DNA of 59,740 nucleotides from Chara braunii (GCA_003427395.1 BFEA01000019.1:3321770-3381509); one strand, 5' to 3'; counted from the stretch's first letter, positions 32,348 through 44,762 are shown. Program-made: numbers and translations. The notes: generated by a model from the letters alone, not told the origin.

Positions 32348-32436
32348 TACTCGTCTGTCTAGAACTATCCCTCTGAGTCTACCAACTGTCTCCTCACCGA
32401 TCTCGTCTCTAAACTACGCCCGGATACGCCCTGCCT

Positions 32437-33560
32437 CTAATCGTCTCTCACATCCGGCATATCCTCATCTCCGTCCTCGCCTCCGTCTGCATCCACACGT
32501 CGGCCCCAGGGGATGTCCTCCTGGCCCTCGGCCTGAAGGAGATGTCCCCATCCGTCCTCTAATTGCGCTACTCCTCTTGCCGGCTCCTGGCGATCCCCTA
32601 TGACCAGGTCTCCCCAGCTCTGGTCCTGTTCACCCCAAGGCTCTATATCGTCTGCGACCTCCCACTCTCTGTCCTCAGCGTACCACCCAAGGTCCTCTCT
32701 CTCTGGGTACATCCGTTGATAATGCTCCTCTATCTCCCAGGACGAGATAAGCGAGCTGGCCTGTCCTCGGGTGTCTCACTCAGGAGCGCCCCTAGACCCT
32801 CTAGATAGTCGACCGGTCTCTGGGTCTCTCTCTCCAAGGCTAGCCAGAACTCTAGGGGCTGATACGGGTAGGAGGAGTCTTGCCCTTCTGAGGGCGCTAG
32901 GGCCCGTATGAACTCTACGAGTTGAAGCCCTCTCTCCCCTGTAAACGGTCCCCCGATGAACTGGGCGTACGCAATCCAATCACGATCAGTTAGCCCTCTC
33001 CTCAGTCCGTCTATCTCAAGACTAGCAGAGTAGGTCTCAACAATGTGAGTCAGTCCCCAGAGCTCCTCCACTATGAACAAGGGAAGCCTCACCCGCAGTC
33101 GTACCGAGGGGAACGCAAAAGTCCCTCCGATCCGGAGGGTCGTCCTCGTCTCCCTAATCGGGCCGTGCAACCCCTCACTACCCGCATGGACACTATCTAC
33201 CAGTCCAGATAGAATCCCTCTAGCCTTCTGCTCACAACGCCAAAACTCGTGCACCAAACCCTCAAAATAGGTTGCGGACCTCACCGAGCGCGAATAATAA
33301 ATGTGCCCTATAGCCTCAATACTCGTCGTTCCTGGCGCCCGCCAGCGCTGAGCATCCAGCTGATATGTCTCCACCGCATATGCCCATAGGTGCACGTCTA
33401 ATCCCAACCGCGTCGATCTCCAAGCGGAATGGAGCCCACGCTCAGCCACGCTCCTGGCTAGCAGATCGAACTCTAGCACGTCGGGCTCCACTGTCTCAGG
33501 AGGTCTGGGCCATCTGGCACTGCCGATCACGAGCCCCTCTCTACCAGCCTGCTCTACCAT
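32437..33560 (-). pseudogene. Unknown protein B of the element-2 array, with acidic tail in shifted frame
   Basis: The 276-residue frame 33560-32730 is intact: PDVLEFDLLARSVAERGLHS, HIYYSRSVRSATYFEGLVHE, FWRCEQKARGIL, LRVRLPLFIVEELWG and GLQLVEFIRALAPSEG. A frameshift near 32760 would continue it as SSLISSWEIEEHYQR and the acidic 91-residue frame 32712-32437 (GEDGDEDMPDVRDD). The same order, with an acidic Trp-rich tail after PLIREYQLSRYYQ, occurs in C, which supports one ancestral protein of roughly 370 residues. Family unknown. Confidence 0.62.
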
Positions 33561-33657
33561 CGAATCGCCTATAGCTACCGGTCGACGCTAATCACTGCTC
33601 CTTCTCAATCACCACGCCTACCACGCCTCGTCAGCACTCCGTGCCCTAAGGCTACCC

Positions 33658-34680
33658 CTATCTTGGGGAAGTGGGCGTCCGTGATGTCAACCCTAAGTCC
33701 TCCAAGTCAGTGTACTCGCTCTCGGAGTCGACCCAATCGGGCTCCCAAGCCCCCTCGTCATCGTCGTTCTCCCACCCCTCGTAGTCGTACTCGTCCTCCA
33801 CACGATACGAACGAAGTCCGAGCGTCTGGTAGTAACGACTCAACTGATACTCACGTATCAGGGGTCCACCAGGGGCCTCGCTCCACATACTCTCCCAATC
33901 CTCCCAAAAGAGTCTCCCGACACAGGTGATGTACTCCGGCCCTGTCCGGGGCTCGCGATCCAACCAACTCCAAACGTACGAGGGTGGCGGCGCTCCTCTC
34001 TCGCAATCGTCCCCTAACGAGCGGATCAGCTCTATCAGCTGAACCCTCTCGTCTCCCCAACGGAGTCCTCCTTTCGCGAGGGAGTAGTGTATATAGAACA
34101 CATCTAAACTGCACTTGACAAACGTCTCGAGCTCCCTATAGGCGAGGTACGACTCCACTATAACTCCTATACCTCCGAAGACCGAGTCCACCACAAAGGA
34201 GGGGAGGACAACTCTTAGGCAGGTACCAGAGTAAGGGAAGAACGAATCTCGCGCTATCAAAAGCTCGCCCGCAACATCGAAAGGGGCCGATCGTGGAACA
34301 AGGTCGACGGGTCCTGTGCGTCATCCACGCGGAGCTCGTCGATCTTCTGCTGCAGAAAATCTTGGGCCCTGTCGATAATCGAGCTAGTACCCCAAGTCAC
34401 CAGACTCAAAGCAGCCCCCTTGGCTGCTTCCTCTCCTAAGTAAAGATAGGCCCGCACTACGCCATGCGTCTGAACCCCGTACTCCTCCGTCAGATGCTGC
34501 CTATATATCCACAGCCAAGCGTCAGGGGTCAGGAAGACAGACCTCCACTAGAACTCCCTATCGTGCCACTCAGTAGGCTGCCCGGAAAGTGTAAGCTCTA
34601 CCAGGCCACCCTCTATAAGCTCCGGGGCCTCTATCTCCCACGCGCGACTAACCTCGTAAACCTCGATAGGCGCTAGCGGA
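33658..34680 (-). pseudogene. Unknown protein C of the element-2 array (stop and frameshift)
   Basis: Readable from about 34680: PIEVYEVSRAWEIEAPELIE ... a TAG at 34548-34550, then VFLTPDAWLWIYRQHLTEEY, VVRAYLYLGEEAAKGAAL; a frameshift near 34258, then the 200-residue frame with LRVVLPSFVVDSVFG, ERVQLIELIRSLGDD and a strongly acidic tail (EDEYDYEGWENDDDEG). Clear paralogue of B (GLQLVEFIRALAPSE). First in transcription order after the leader. Confidence 0.6.
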
Positions 34681-34689
34681 CACATCCGA

Positions 34690-36696
34690 CTGAATACCCA
34701 AAAGATTGTGAAGGGAGGCAGCTAGAGAGTGTGAAAGGAAATATAGATGCCGCAAAATCCTAAAAAATTTTCGGCAGCGCTTTGCCTCCCTTCGTTGGGA
34801 GCCCCGATAAAACGCTACCGATCTGGTCCTAATCTAACCCTAGAGTGTCCTAAAGTGCTATGGCACCGAAAACCAGTCCCGAACAGCCCAAAAAGGCTCT
34901 GAATCAGAGTTCCCTCGAATACAAAGCGTGTGCTCTATTCGAGGGAACCCTATCTGTTGCACCCCTGGTCGTCCCTCCGGGGTACAAATATCGCCTCCTA
35001 GTTAAGAACCAAGTTTGCGAGCTCTACACCCTCTTTGTACTATTTTCTAGGCCATTATCGTATTTTTAGGGGATTTTAATAAATTTAAATTCTCTAAATT
35101 TACTTTTACCCTAGAGAAACACACTGGCTCACCCCCAGCGTCTAGGAGTACGCTAGGTTATCCCTAGAGGGTGGGGCGGCGAGTTTGTTTCTCTCCCCTG
35201 CACTCTCTTGCTATTTATTCTGATTTATATCAAGTAAATGCCAAGTAAATAATTTTAATTACGAAAAAATACCCGTGACGGTACCTAACCCTCAAGAAGA
35301 GGTCGGGAAACGAACTGGTCCCTTCGTCACTCCAATTTTTCTTTCCTTACCCTAGCTAGGGAATTTTCCCATATTTTTCTATATTTAATTCAAAAAAAAT
35401 ATATTCGGCCAAGATATATTTCCTTCCTTATTTTACATATATTAATATCCTCTATATGAGTCTCCGTGCAAAATCTGACGATTTACTAAGAACCACATGA
35501 ATTGTTATAAATTTCCAAAATTTTGGCAGCACTTCGCCTCCCCCCGTTGGGATGGGGTTCGGCCGAAGGCCTAAAAAGAACGTCGATGATGAGAAAAATA
35601 TAAGGAATATTCCAAAAATAATTTCCAGATTTTTACTGGACCTTTAAAGATTTTTTTTTACAATTAATTCGAGATAATTCAAGAAAAAGTAAAAAAATAT
35701 ATATACATATGAAAAATTTTCGGCAGCAGTTTCCCTCCCCCCGTAGGGATGGGGTTCGGGACAATTGTCCCTAAATCCGCTGTCCGAAAGAGTTGCGAAA
35801 ACAATTTTTAAACAATTTAAATTGAAAAATTTCTATTTTCATTAATTTTTACTAATTTTTTATCAAAAAAAAAAAAAAAAAAGGAAAAAATACAAGGTTC
35901 TAAGTTTCCGCACGTATATACTTTCACTATAATTTTTGGGTTTGTAACCGACCCCAAATCCCCTAATTAGGGTTCCGCCTAACTAGGGTTCCGCCTAACT
36001 AGGGTTTCCCCTAATTAGGGTTTCCCCTAATTAGGGTTTCTCTAATTAGGGTTTTAGGTTCTTGCGCGCGCTCGCGAGCTCACCACAACCCCCCGACTAT
36101 CTTAGAAATTTTTTTTTTGAGTTCTATTCAGATGAAAAAGAAAACCTATCGGATTACTTTCTTTTTATTTCTTTTCTTTTAATTTTAGTTGAAATTTACA
36201 AAAGAAAATCAAAAATTTTCTTATTTATATTTTCCTTTTCTATCTGTTCGTTCCCGTTGTTCATTCAAAAAATGTCCGTTTTTCCCGACCAGCGTCTCAA
36301 AATGTCGGGAAAAATGAACTGAACAACTTTTGTCGAAAGGGTTCACTTCAAATTCCAAACCTATTTTCCGCAATTATCAAAAACAAAATTCAGAGAATTA
36401 TTAATTAATAATTATAAAAATGAGAATTTTTTTTTTCGAAAAATCCAGCCATCAGATTTTGTTGAAAACGGTCTCAAAATGTTCGCCTCGTCGAGAGGTC
36501 GAACTTTACCCGTGGCGAAGTTCGCACGGAAACATGTGGATTTGGAGATATTAAAAAAACCCTGTATTTGAAATTAAATTAAAAAATAAAAAATATCACC
36601 TAATCAATCTTGATTATAAGTAATTAGCTCCTGGCTAATTAGCCTGGGCACCACCGTTGATTGGGGAAGGCCGTGGCCTTGGGGTTGTTGTTCCCC
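34690..36696 (-). other. Leader of element 2 with GGCAGC hairpins and palindromic repeats
   Basis: AT-rich, no gene. GGCAGC motifs with following hairpins are at 34768-34800 (CTCCC...GGGAG), 35523-35556 and 35715-35752 (CCCT...AGGG), in the same orientation as in element A. A poly-A run is at 35864-35882. It lies between the PBS and the first ORF, so it should be the 5' untranslated leader. Confidence 0.6.
35960..36057. repeat. ~16-bp repeat of CCTAATTAGGGTTTC type, six units
   Basis: Six units of CCTAA(T/C)TAGGGTT(T/C)C. The core CCCTAATTAGGG is a perfect 12-bp palindrome, and each unit includes a TTAGGGTTT string as in plant telomere repeats, but the period is not that of telomeric DNA. 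Confidence 0.85.
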
Positions 36697-36714
36697 TCCC
36701 CGACAATGGCGCCA
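36697..36714 (-). promoter_or_regulatory. Primer-binding site of element 2, tRNA-Asp-like
   Basis: The minus strand reads TGGCGCCATTGTCGGGGA, two bases different from the site in element A and still matching the tRNA-Asp 3' region well. One base separates it from TGTTGTGAGG at 36716, the LTR border. Confidence 0.8.
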
Positions 36715-36715
36715 A

Positions 36716-39700
36716 TGTTGTGAGGAAACCCGGGGAGGGGCGCCTACTGATCGCTGAGGCCAGGGGCAACAGCGTCTGTCACTCGCTGCGCCCGCATCAG
36801 AGGTCCTCAGAGATCGGCAGGGATAATTTGTTTTGTACTGCCTGTCCCACTCCCTATTCACGGGAAGTCTTTACACCGTCGTCAGGCCAAGGTAACGTAA
36901 TGAATTATTTCACTCAGTTGAGCTCCTCCCCTTTTCTTTTGCAAGCTCGAAATACTGATCCAAATTGATTATGTGCACTTTGCCTTTCGTTCTCGTGTTT
37001 AACACTCAGAGCAAATTAATAGCCAATCGATCAATGGAGCAACTCAGGGGGGTTCAAGTAGTCCAGCCTCGACGGTGGCTTAGCAAATGGATGGCCCTGT
37101 TCTTCTTCACTGTTGCAGTGAGCCAATCAAGTGGCTCGAGATAGAATGCATCTTATCACAATTATCGAATTTGATCTGTGGAAATAGTCCAGGATCTTAT
37201 TAGCGGACCCGATTGAAGTATATCACTATGCAATTAGGAGCCGAGATTCCTCGGACCTTTTCCGCGAGTCAATCTGAAACTCAGTTTGAAGCATGTCACT
37301 TGCCGTTTGATGGACTCGGCTACCCTCTCTCTAAAACACAAGGACACTCACATTAGCTGCGGTTACTTCCAGTTAACTTGGCTGAGCATCAGCGCCAATG
37401 GCGCAGTTTCCTTTCAATGGGCTGCCTTGAGAATCCGCGCCTTTTCGGCGCACTCATACAATTAATAAAATAAATAAAGAGATTTAGAGAAAACTAAATT
37501 AGAGGTGGAACACTGGGTTTCACAACCCCTCCTTTCTCACCTCTCCTCAGACCGGGCTCTCTCTCTCTTACTCCCTCACTCCCTCTCAACCCACAGATAC
37601 TCCGCTGAGCGCTGACCGCCCTCAGATCTCCCGTTGACTGGATCCCTTTTTCATAAGCAGCAATGTTGCATAAAAGAGAAATATACTTAATTAGCGTTTG
37701 ATTAATTACAAAAAAAAGACTCCTCTCACGCTGCCGTGTACCCTCTCACGACCTTCAAAGGGGCTCTCCAAGGGCTGGCTCCCCCGTAATCACTTTGTGT
37801 GTTGTCCTAATTCGAACAGGTTCACACGTACCTGTTCATTGCTGAGGGAGGAGCTCGTCGTTACCCCCCCGCTTCTCCGGGTCGGCGGAATGATTTTTCT
37901 CGTCTTCTACAGAAATATGACACCCGTCAGCAAAGCATCCGATCTCATCAGCTGAAGGAGACTGTTGCTCTCGCTCGTGTCACTCACCGATTTTCCCCCA
38001 GCAGCGGAACAACTTGACTGTCCCGGGGATGTTTGATGGGATGTTCTCCGAAGTACCCGATCCCATCAACAGCGGGATCGCTTGTTTACCTTGTCAGCAA
38101 AAGTGACAGGTCTCACCAATCAGCGGGAAGCTAGAGCACCTGATCATCGAGAGGCTCGATTACCTCTTCGGTGAATTCGTAGCCTATTTGCATATCAAAG
38201 GACCTGGCTGCTGCCACCTGCAACGGGAAAGCAAGCAGTGCTCAATCGTCGGGTTGATGTCTCTCGCCGCTTCGCTCCCGTCTGCTGTGGGGATACTTGG
38301 AACTCTTGAATACCAAATCTGTGACGCTGGTTGTTCCTGGCTATCCACTGGTGTACTTTGGAGTGCTTAATTACAGATTCAGCGAAACTCGCTGTTCGCG
38401 CTAGCAGCGGGTACAGTTGGAATGCTCGATTACCGATTCAGAGATACTGGCTGCTCCCGCTACCAGCGGGCGTACTTGGAATGCTCCATTACAGAATCAG
38501 AGAAGTTGGTTGTTCCCCCTATCAGCGGATACACTTGGAAATGCTCGATCGCCAACTCAGCGATACTGGCTGGTTGAAACCCTCTCCCAATCTCACCTGT
38601 TTCGCGCGTTAGCAGCGGCTATTCCCGCCCACTTGATCTACCGTGGACAGACGCCCTGCGAGCTGACTCTAGCAAAGGCGGACTTCGCCTGACACGCGTC
38701 TTCGTCTAGCCTTACTCTGCATCCCCCCCCTTGCTTGGTATGGAGTACTTGATTGCTGATCGCAGATTCCTGTGCCCATCGGGAATAGTGCAATTACTGC
38801 ATACCCCGTACCCTCCTGCGAATTCCAGTTTGAACTGGGATCTCCTAATTCATTCCGAGTCTCCTCCTTCCGTTGTTCTCCCCTGCAACCTTTACTCTTG
38901 TACCAAGGCTCGCCTCCACACATCGGGAGACCAAAGCCCTGACAAAGATGCTCTCTTACTACGCTCACAGTGCACCCCCTTCCCCGACGTGCTCTCGAAC
39001 TAGCGTGCTCTAGCCACACTTTGTCGTGGGCTGGGTACGCCTCGCACTCCAGTTTCCTCCCACAACCTGCCAGCCTGGCGCACTCTTTCTCCTTGTTGAA
39101 TCGGGTTGTACTGTGGGCGGCGTACACCAGGCGCGCTCGTCCCTCTCATCAGTCCGAATTCCCCATGTTCATGCTTTCCTGGTCAGAGCCCCCAACCGGG
39201 TTGTTCGATCCCTACTCAATCCCTACTCGAAGCGCTGGCATGGACTGAGTACGCCAGGCATGCTCAGTGATCTTCCTCCCCGACTGAATGACCCAAGTTT
39301 TTCCGCTGACTTCCGTTTAGCCTCCCTGTACCAGAGAATGTGACCCCCCACCGGGAGTCCCAGGGCAGGCCGCGTTTGCCAAGCAAGCCCGGTACCGGAT
39401 CAGTGAGGGCTGCATCGGGGAAAAATCAGCCAAGCTCCAAAACGAACCAGCCCTACTGGTACAACATGCCCGATACCGGGAACTGGACTGCAGCAATTTG
39501 TCTGGGCTGCGCCAAAGGTCAGCGAAAATGATCAGGCTCAAGCCGCAACTTCTTTTAGTACTTGTAACAGATATCGGCCTTGTAGAACGCTGCTCGAACC
39601 AAAGATATCAGCCCTGACACACCTGACCGAGGCAGCTGTCGCCTGTGCTGTCATCATCACAATCCAATGCAGAATACTATACCTTCGCGCAACGTGTCGT

Positions 39701-40900
39701 GATCGTGGCGAATCCTGAAGTACTTATTCAGAGACGTATGTGTCGTACCAATACCGCATCTGAAATAATCATTTGGAGCTGCTGTAACTCGCACCGATGC
39801 CGATCATTTGGAGTTGCTGTAACTCATACTGGTACCGATGTCGAGCACCGTACATTGCAACAATGTTGTGATAGTACCGAACCTGTCCCGGACCTGAAAA
39901 TAATGCAGCTGCGTGTACCATGCCGATGCTGAACCAATATCGCACGTGGAATATGTCAAGTGTCGAGTCGATGCCGGCCCTGAAATAAGTTGTAGTCGTA
40001 GAATGCCGCAACCCTGTAATAGTACCGAACCAATGTAAACACCACGTACCGTGTCGATGCCACGCTCAGACCGAATCTGTCCAGATATGTCGTGCCCGAA
40101 CCGGAGTAGCGACCATACCGATGCAATGAAGCGGAGCGGAACAATCAAAGTAACATGGCAATAACACCACGCAGTTCGTCCACCCCACACTCATAGCACA
40201 CAGGTGGCGGTAAAGCCAAAAATCAAGGAAATCAGGTAAATCAAGCATGTAATCTCAATTATCGAAAAATTGAGAAAATCTTTAGAATCAAGGAAAATGA
40301 ACAATCCGAAACTAAATCACATTGCAAATAAATCACATAAAATTTAGCCAAATATCAGATAATCATCCGTTCTTTTCCCTTTTACCCTTTTTAATTATTT
40401 TCCTTATTTCTTAATCCCATTATCAAAAATAATGAAAATAAAAGAATCTCACTAAAAATAAATCTCGGCGGAATTCAATTAAATATCAAAATTCCTTGTT
40501 TTCCTTTTCTTTTATTGGTTTTCGACTCCTTTCCCTATTTCTAATTCGATTACCAAAAATTCCCCAAATATTGAGGGCGGTTCCATTAAAATTTAAATAT
40601 CAAGGAATTTTTATAAATTAAGGAATATTCGCTTTTCTCCTCTCTTCTTTTGTCCTTAATTCTTTTCCCCATTTTTAATTCTAATATTAAAATTAATGAA
40701 ATGTGAGGCTTCATTCCTACGTCCTTTGGACAGCGTAAAAGGGTCTCGCCAAAGCCTACTCTCAAATTTTCGTCTTGCGGCCAGTCGTTTCGGGAACAGG
40801 CTCAAAGTGGGCAGAAATGAGGTAGACAATAAAGTAGCCATCAGGGCAGCTAAGCGGTATTCCTTCTCGCCAATTTTGAGGGCTAGTCTTGATGGTTGAC
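36716..40900 (-). mobile_element. LTR of element 2 (right border not determined)
   Basis: Begins TGTTGTGAGG next to the PBS. The sequence is unrelated by eye to the LTR of element A. It has a tandem array at 38301-38590 and two ~35-bp units at about 39770-39845 (TTTGGAG[CT]TGCTGTAACTC). No gene is seen. The right end is set only by the start of A'-like sequence near 41037 and could lie earlier. Confidence 0.45.
38301..38590. repeat. ~59-bp tandem repeat, five units
   Basis: Units start at about 38301, 38361, 38420, 38479 and 38538 with GGAATGCTCGATTACCGATT and variants. Each contains a small inverted repeat of the CCCGCT-ACC-AGCGGG type, best preserved in the third unit. Confidence 0.8.
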
Positions 40901-40906
40901 GCACGC

Positions 40907-40939
40907 AAAATTAGGGGTGGTTTAGCTACCCCTAATTTT
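40907..40939. repeat. 12-bp perfect hairpin followed by T run
   Basis: AAAATTAGGGGT (40907-40918) pairs with ACCCCTAATTTT (40928-40939), loop of 9, then more T. Terminator-like in shape, but no transcript is evident. Confidence 0.7.
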
Positions 40940-41019
40940 TTTCGACCGATCGGACAAAAGTCCCAACCGATCCTTTCTCAGATAACTCTTCTAAGGGTCA
41001 ATTCCCGGGTATTAGGGCG

Positions 41020-41055
41020 ACCGACTGGCCTTCGGTTGCCCGACAACGCGAGAGT
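41020..41055 (-). promoter_or_regulatory. Decayed tRNA-Asp PBS and LTR junction of element A'
   Basis: Plus-strand GGCCTTCGGTTGCCCGACAA then CGCGAG aligns with the PBS neighbourhood of element A (GGCTTTCCGTTATCCCCGG then CAACGGCG), including sequence on the internal side. So this is a degenerate PBS, not a solo LTR end. Confidence 0.5.
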
Positions 41056-43803
41056 CGATATGCTCGATAACGCATAAATAATCCCGCAAGCCGCCAAGAC
41101 AGCGAGGTGGCATTGTCCCATCGCCACTCTAGCCGGATGCGCCAGCCTTACTTCTCGCGGTCCCCTACGACAAGATAAGTTCGAGCAGGGCACAACTTAC
41201 CTTTCCCGAAAGGACTGTCACCACCCTTAGGGACGTATCACTACCGAGCTACTGACCCACGTGCAAAAGCTTTTAAATACAATTGCAGAGGTACTTTAGC
41301 TGTGGGCGTTTACTCACTCGATGTAGTATAGGTACACGTGGTTAAAACGCCTATTAAACTTGGACGTCGTTCGTCCCTTAAGGCGTTCATTTCCTACGTA
41401 CGAAGCGTACGTCGGTCGATTAGGGAGGTCTTAGCCAAGCGTAAGACCCAGAAGTATCCTAATCGCTTAAACGTTGAATTCGGAGAGACGAAATTACAAT
41501 AATCAAATATAACTACACCAAAAAAGATTGACTATTGGTTGATAGGAAACACATCCGAATTCAATCATGAGTTGAAACAACAACAAAAATAATCCGAGCA
41601 TCACAGGGTGGAACCAATAAACCAAGATTGAAGTAAAAAAAAAACGGTCACCTGAGGTCAAACTCAACAAAAAACTATATTGAACAACCAACAAAAAATT
41701 GGGTTCGACAATAAACTTAATGCAAGCCAACAAGATAGACGGATTGCCTCAATTTTAACTTGATGAGACACGCTGCCAAAGTTATCCATTCCACTCTACC
41801 ACCGACCTAAGATTAGGCACGCCTACGTCTGTCTCCAGACGTTTAATTTTTTTTTTATGATAGACTGTTTTGCGAATGATTCTTAATCAGATGCATTACT
41901 TGAAGTGTTGCATATCCTACCCTTTAGGAAGTGGTCCGAGATACTTTTCCTCCTCGTCCGAACACAAAGCTCGGATCTTAGAAGTCGGGCCGTCTCCATC
42001 GAATCGCCAGAGTACCCCCATGTAGAATGGTCCACTCTTGGTCGATAACATGGTCGACTCTGAAAGCAACGAACCCCCAGCCCAAATGCTTTCTAGAGAG
42101 AGAAAACATATTCATCGTGAGTACATTTTAATTGTTCTCATTTTTCCTTAGCTCATGATAAGTTAGACGAAAAAGTCAGAGGAGATAGAGAATGAGAACA
42201 ATTTGGATAGGTACAAATAGATGAGGTAATTCTGGATAGAACGGGTGGACCTCGGGGAAAAACTAAGTTGATTTAATTTTACATTTTGTATTTGATCAAA
42301 ATATTTTTACGACGTCCACTAAATTAACAATTTTCAAAACATAAGTTTTTTTGACAAGCAGGCAAGTCAAAGGTAGAAGGAAGACAATCTTTTTCACCAT
42401 TCCTAAGTAGGCACAATCAATTCTCTTTGCAAGCATCCTTCTACCATCACACTAAAAAACAACCAACAAGTCAAGAAAATTCAGTGACCCATAACCCTGG
42501 AAAATTCAGCAACCCATAACCCCGCCAGATCCCACTTGTTCAAATGCATTATCACTCATGCTTTACTCAATCCTTCCCTTTTGAATATTCAGAACAAACA
42601 CGACCAAGCAAGGTGTGGTTCACACAGGTGTGAAAAGGAATCCGAGTCAATCAACTGACCTTGAGTGAAGTGGTACCGAATGCGTCGTAACCCACCCAAA
42701 AAAACAAAGAAAAATATATACGTCGCCAAAGAAAATCGCAGTCTCGAGGTAAGTCTCGGACCGACCGCTAATCCCAATCCATTCTCAACTTGCACGTTCC
42801 GCACGCGACAAACCCAAGAGTGAAGACAGCGAGTCACACACATCCCAAAAAAAATCCACCGGTCCCATGTCAATTCGAGTTGGTCCCAGATGGTCCCAAG
42901 CGGTCCAACGTTACCACCCTCAGCACAACATCAACAGAAAAATTTCCCAGAATTAAATATTCATTCTACGGTAAAATTACATTCTAAATTTTAAATTTTT
43001 ATTCCATCTTAAAAAATGTCATTCCAATTTTAAAATTTTCCGTCTTACTTGAGAACTTTCCTTCCAAGAATGAGGTATCCCTTCTTATTTGAACTGCATG
43101 CTAGAGATGGAACGAAAGTTTGGATGAGTTCATGAATTATTTTAATTGGACTGTCATTTTAAGTAAGGATTTTCAGTCATAAATAGGTTAATCCAATCTA
43201 AATTAGAAGATATTTGTTGTAGTAGAATGAAAGTTTAATTAAAACATTTCATAAACTCGTCCAGACTTTCATTCCAACTTGAACAAATAAATGTAGTTGG
43301 AAGGGAAAACTCATATTTAGACGGGAACTTATCAAATAAAACTGGAAATTTTATGATTGGACAAACATTGGAATGATAATTTATTAATATGAAGGATTTT
43401 TTTTTTATGGAATGTTTTTTCAACTTTCATTTCTCGCGGGAATTTTTCTGTTGATGGCTACAGTCTATGTATCCCCGTAGGCTGCGGTCACCGCTGCCAT
43501 GATCGCGGCCCATGTGGTCGACCGCAGGCCCGCAGTCATGACCGCCGTGGTCGTGGTTGAAAAAGGCTCGCCGCAGGCGAGGGGGAGGGGGTACTGGAGG
43601 TCGGGGTCGGGATTCCGGGGGCGCACCCCAAGCCCCATGCCCCCGCATTGAAAAAAAAAAAAAAAAAAAAAAAACCGGGGGGGCACATATTAGGGAGGGG
43701 GAGAAAAATAATGGACCCCCTATGGTTGTTTTCTTTTTGTTTTTTCTTTTTTTCGTTCTATTGTACCATTGCTTAGTTTTTTATTGTTTTTTATTTTTAT
43801 TTT

Positions 43804-43837
43804 TATTGATTGATTGATTAGTTCGTTGATTGATTGG

Positions 43838-43915
<78 letters not shown>

Positions 43916-43988
43916 AATTGGTTGATTGATTGATAAATTGGTTTGATTGTTTTTTTTTGGGGGGGCGATTGCTTGATTGGTTGATTGG

Positions 43989-44031
<43 letters not shown>

Positions 44032-44036
44032 GTTGG
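43804..44036. repeat. (ATTG)n microsatellite
   Basis: Nearly pure GATT/ATTG tetranucleotide run with small interruptions (a G-run near 43960). It produces long meaningless INQS-type frames on the minus strand. Confidence 0.95.
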
Positions 44037-44038
44037 TT

Positions 44039-44342
44039 NNNNNNNNNNNNNNNNNNNNNNNNNNNNNNNNNNNNNNNNNNNNNNNNNNNNNNNNNNNNNN
44101 NNNNNNNNNNNNNNNNNNNNNNNNNNNNNNNNNNNNNNNNNNNNNNNNNNNNNNNNNNNNNNNNNNNNNNNNNNNNNNNNNNNNNNNNNNNNNNNNNNNN
44201 NNNNNNNNNNNNNNNNNNNNNNNNNNNNNNNNNNNNNNNNNNNNNNNNNNNNNNNNNNNNNNNNNNNNNNNNNNNNNNNNNNNNNNNNNNNNNNNNNNNN
44301 NNNNNNNNNNNNNNNNNNNNNNNNNNNNNNNNNNNNNNNNNN
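44039..44342. other. Assembly gap (N run)
   Basis: 304 undefined bases between (ATTG)n and (AC)n runs. Confidence 0.95.
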
Positions 44343-44381
<39 letters not shown>

Positions 44382-44427
44382 AACACACACACACACACGC
44401 ATTTTTTTTTTTCCTTTTTTTGTTTTG

Positions 44428-44478
<51 letters not shown>

Positions 44479-44530
44479 GGGGAAGGGGTCGCCCTTCCCC
44501 ACCAATCAAGCACACACACACACACACACA
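44343..44530. repeat. (AC)n, (TTGA)n and an 18-bp perfect hairpin
   Basis: (AC)n at 44343-44398, (TTGA)n at 44430-44478, then a hairpin with arms 44470-44487 and 44492-44509 (TTGATTGGTGGGGAAGGG and its exact complement, loop GTCG), then (AC)n again. Confidence 0.9.
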
Positions 44531-44762
44531 CGAAAAATTAAAATTTCCTTTTTTTATTACGTTTTTTTAATTGAAATACGTAATTTTTTGTTTTCTATTT
44601 TTTTTTTAAATAAGAAAACACTTGTAAAAAAAAAACAAAAATCACCGCGTTGTAGATCTCTTCAAACCCTACAACCCCGTTTTTTTTTTTTTTTTTTGGT
44701 CCATTATTTTTTTCTTAAACATGTTTGAAATTCTCGACCGCATTAACCTCAGAAGCCGACCT

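Noticed and set aside
42589-42873. 94-residue minus-strand frame in unannotated DNA
   Set aside because: No recognisable domain, and coding composition does not differ from surroundings.
43720-44531. Long minus-strand frames with INQS repeats
   Set aside because: They are translations of (ATTG)n and an N gap.
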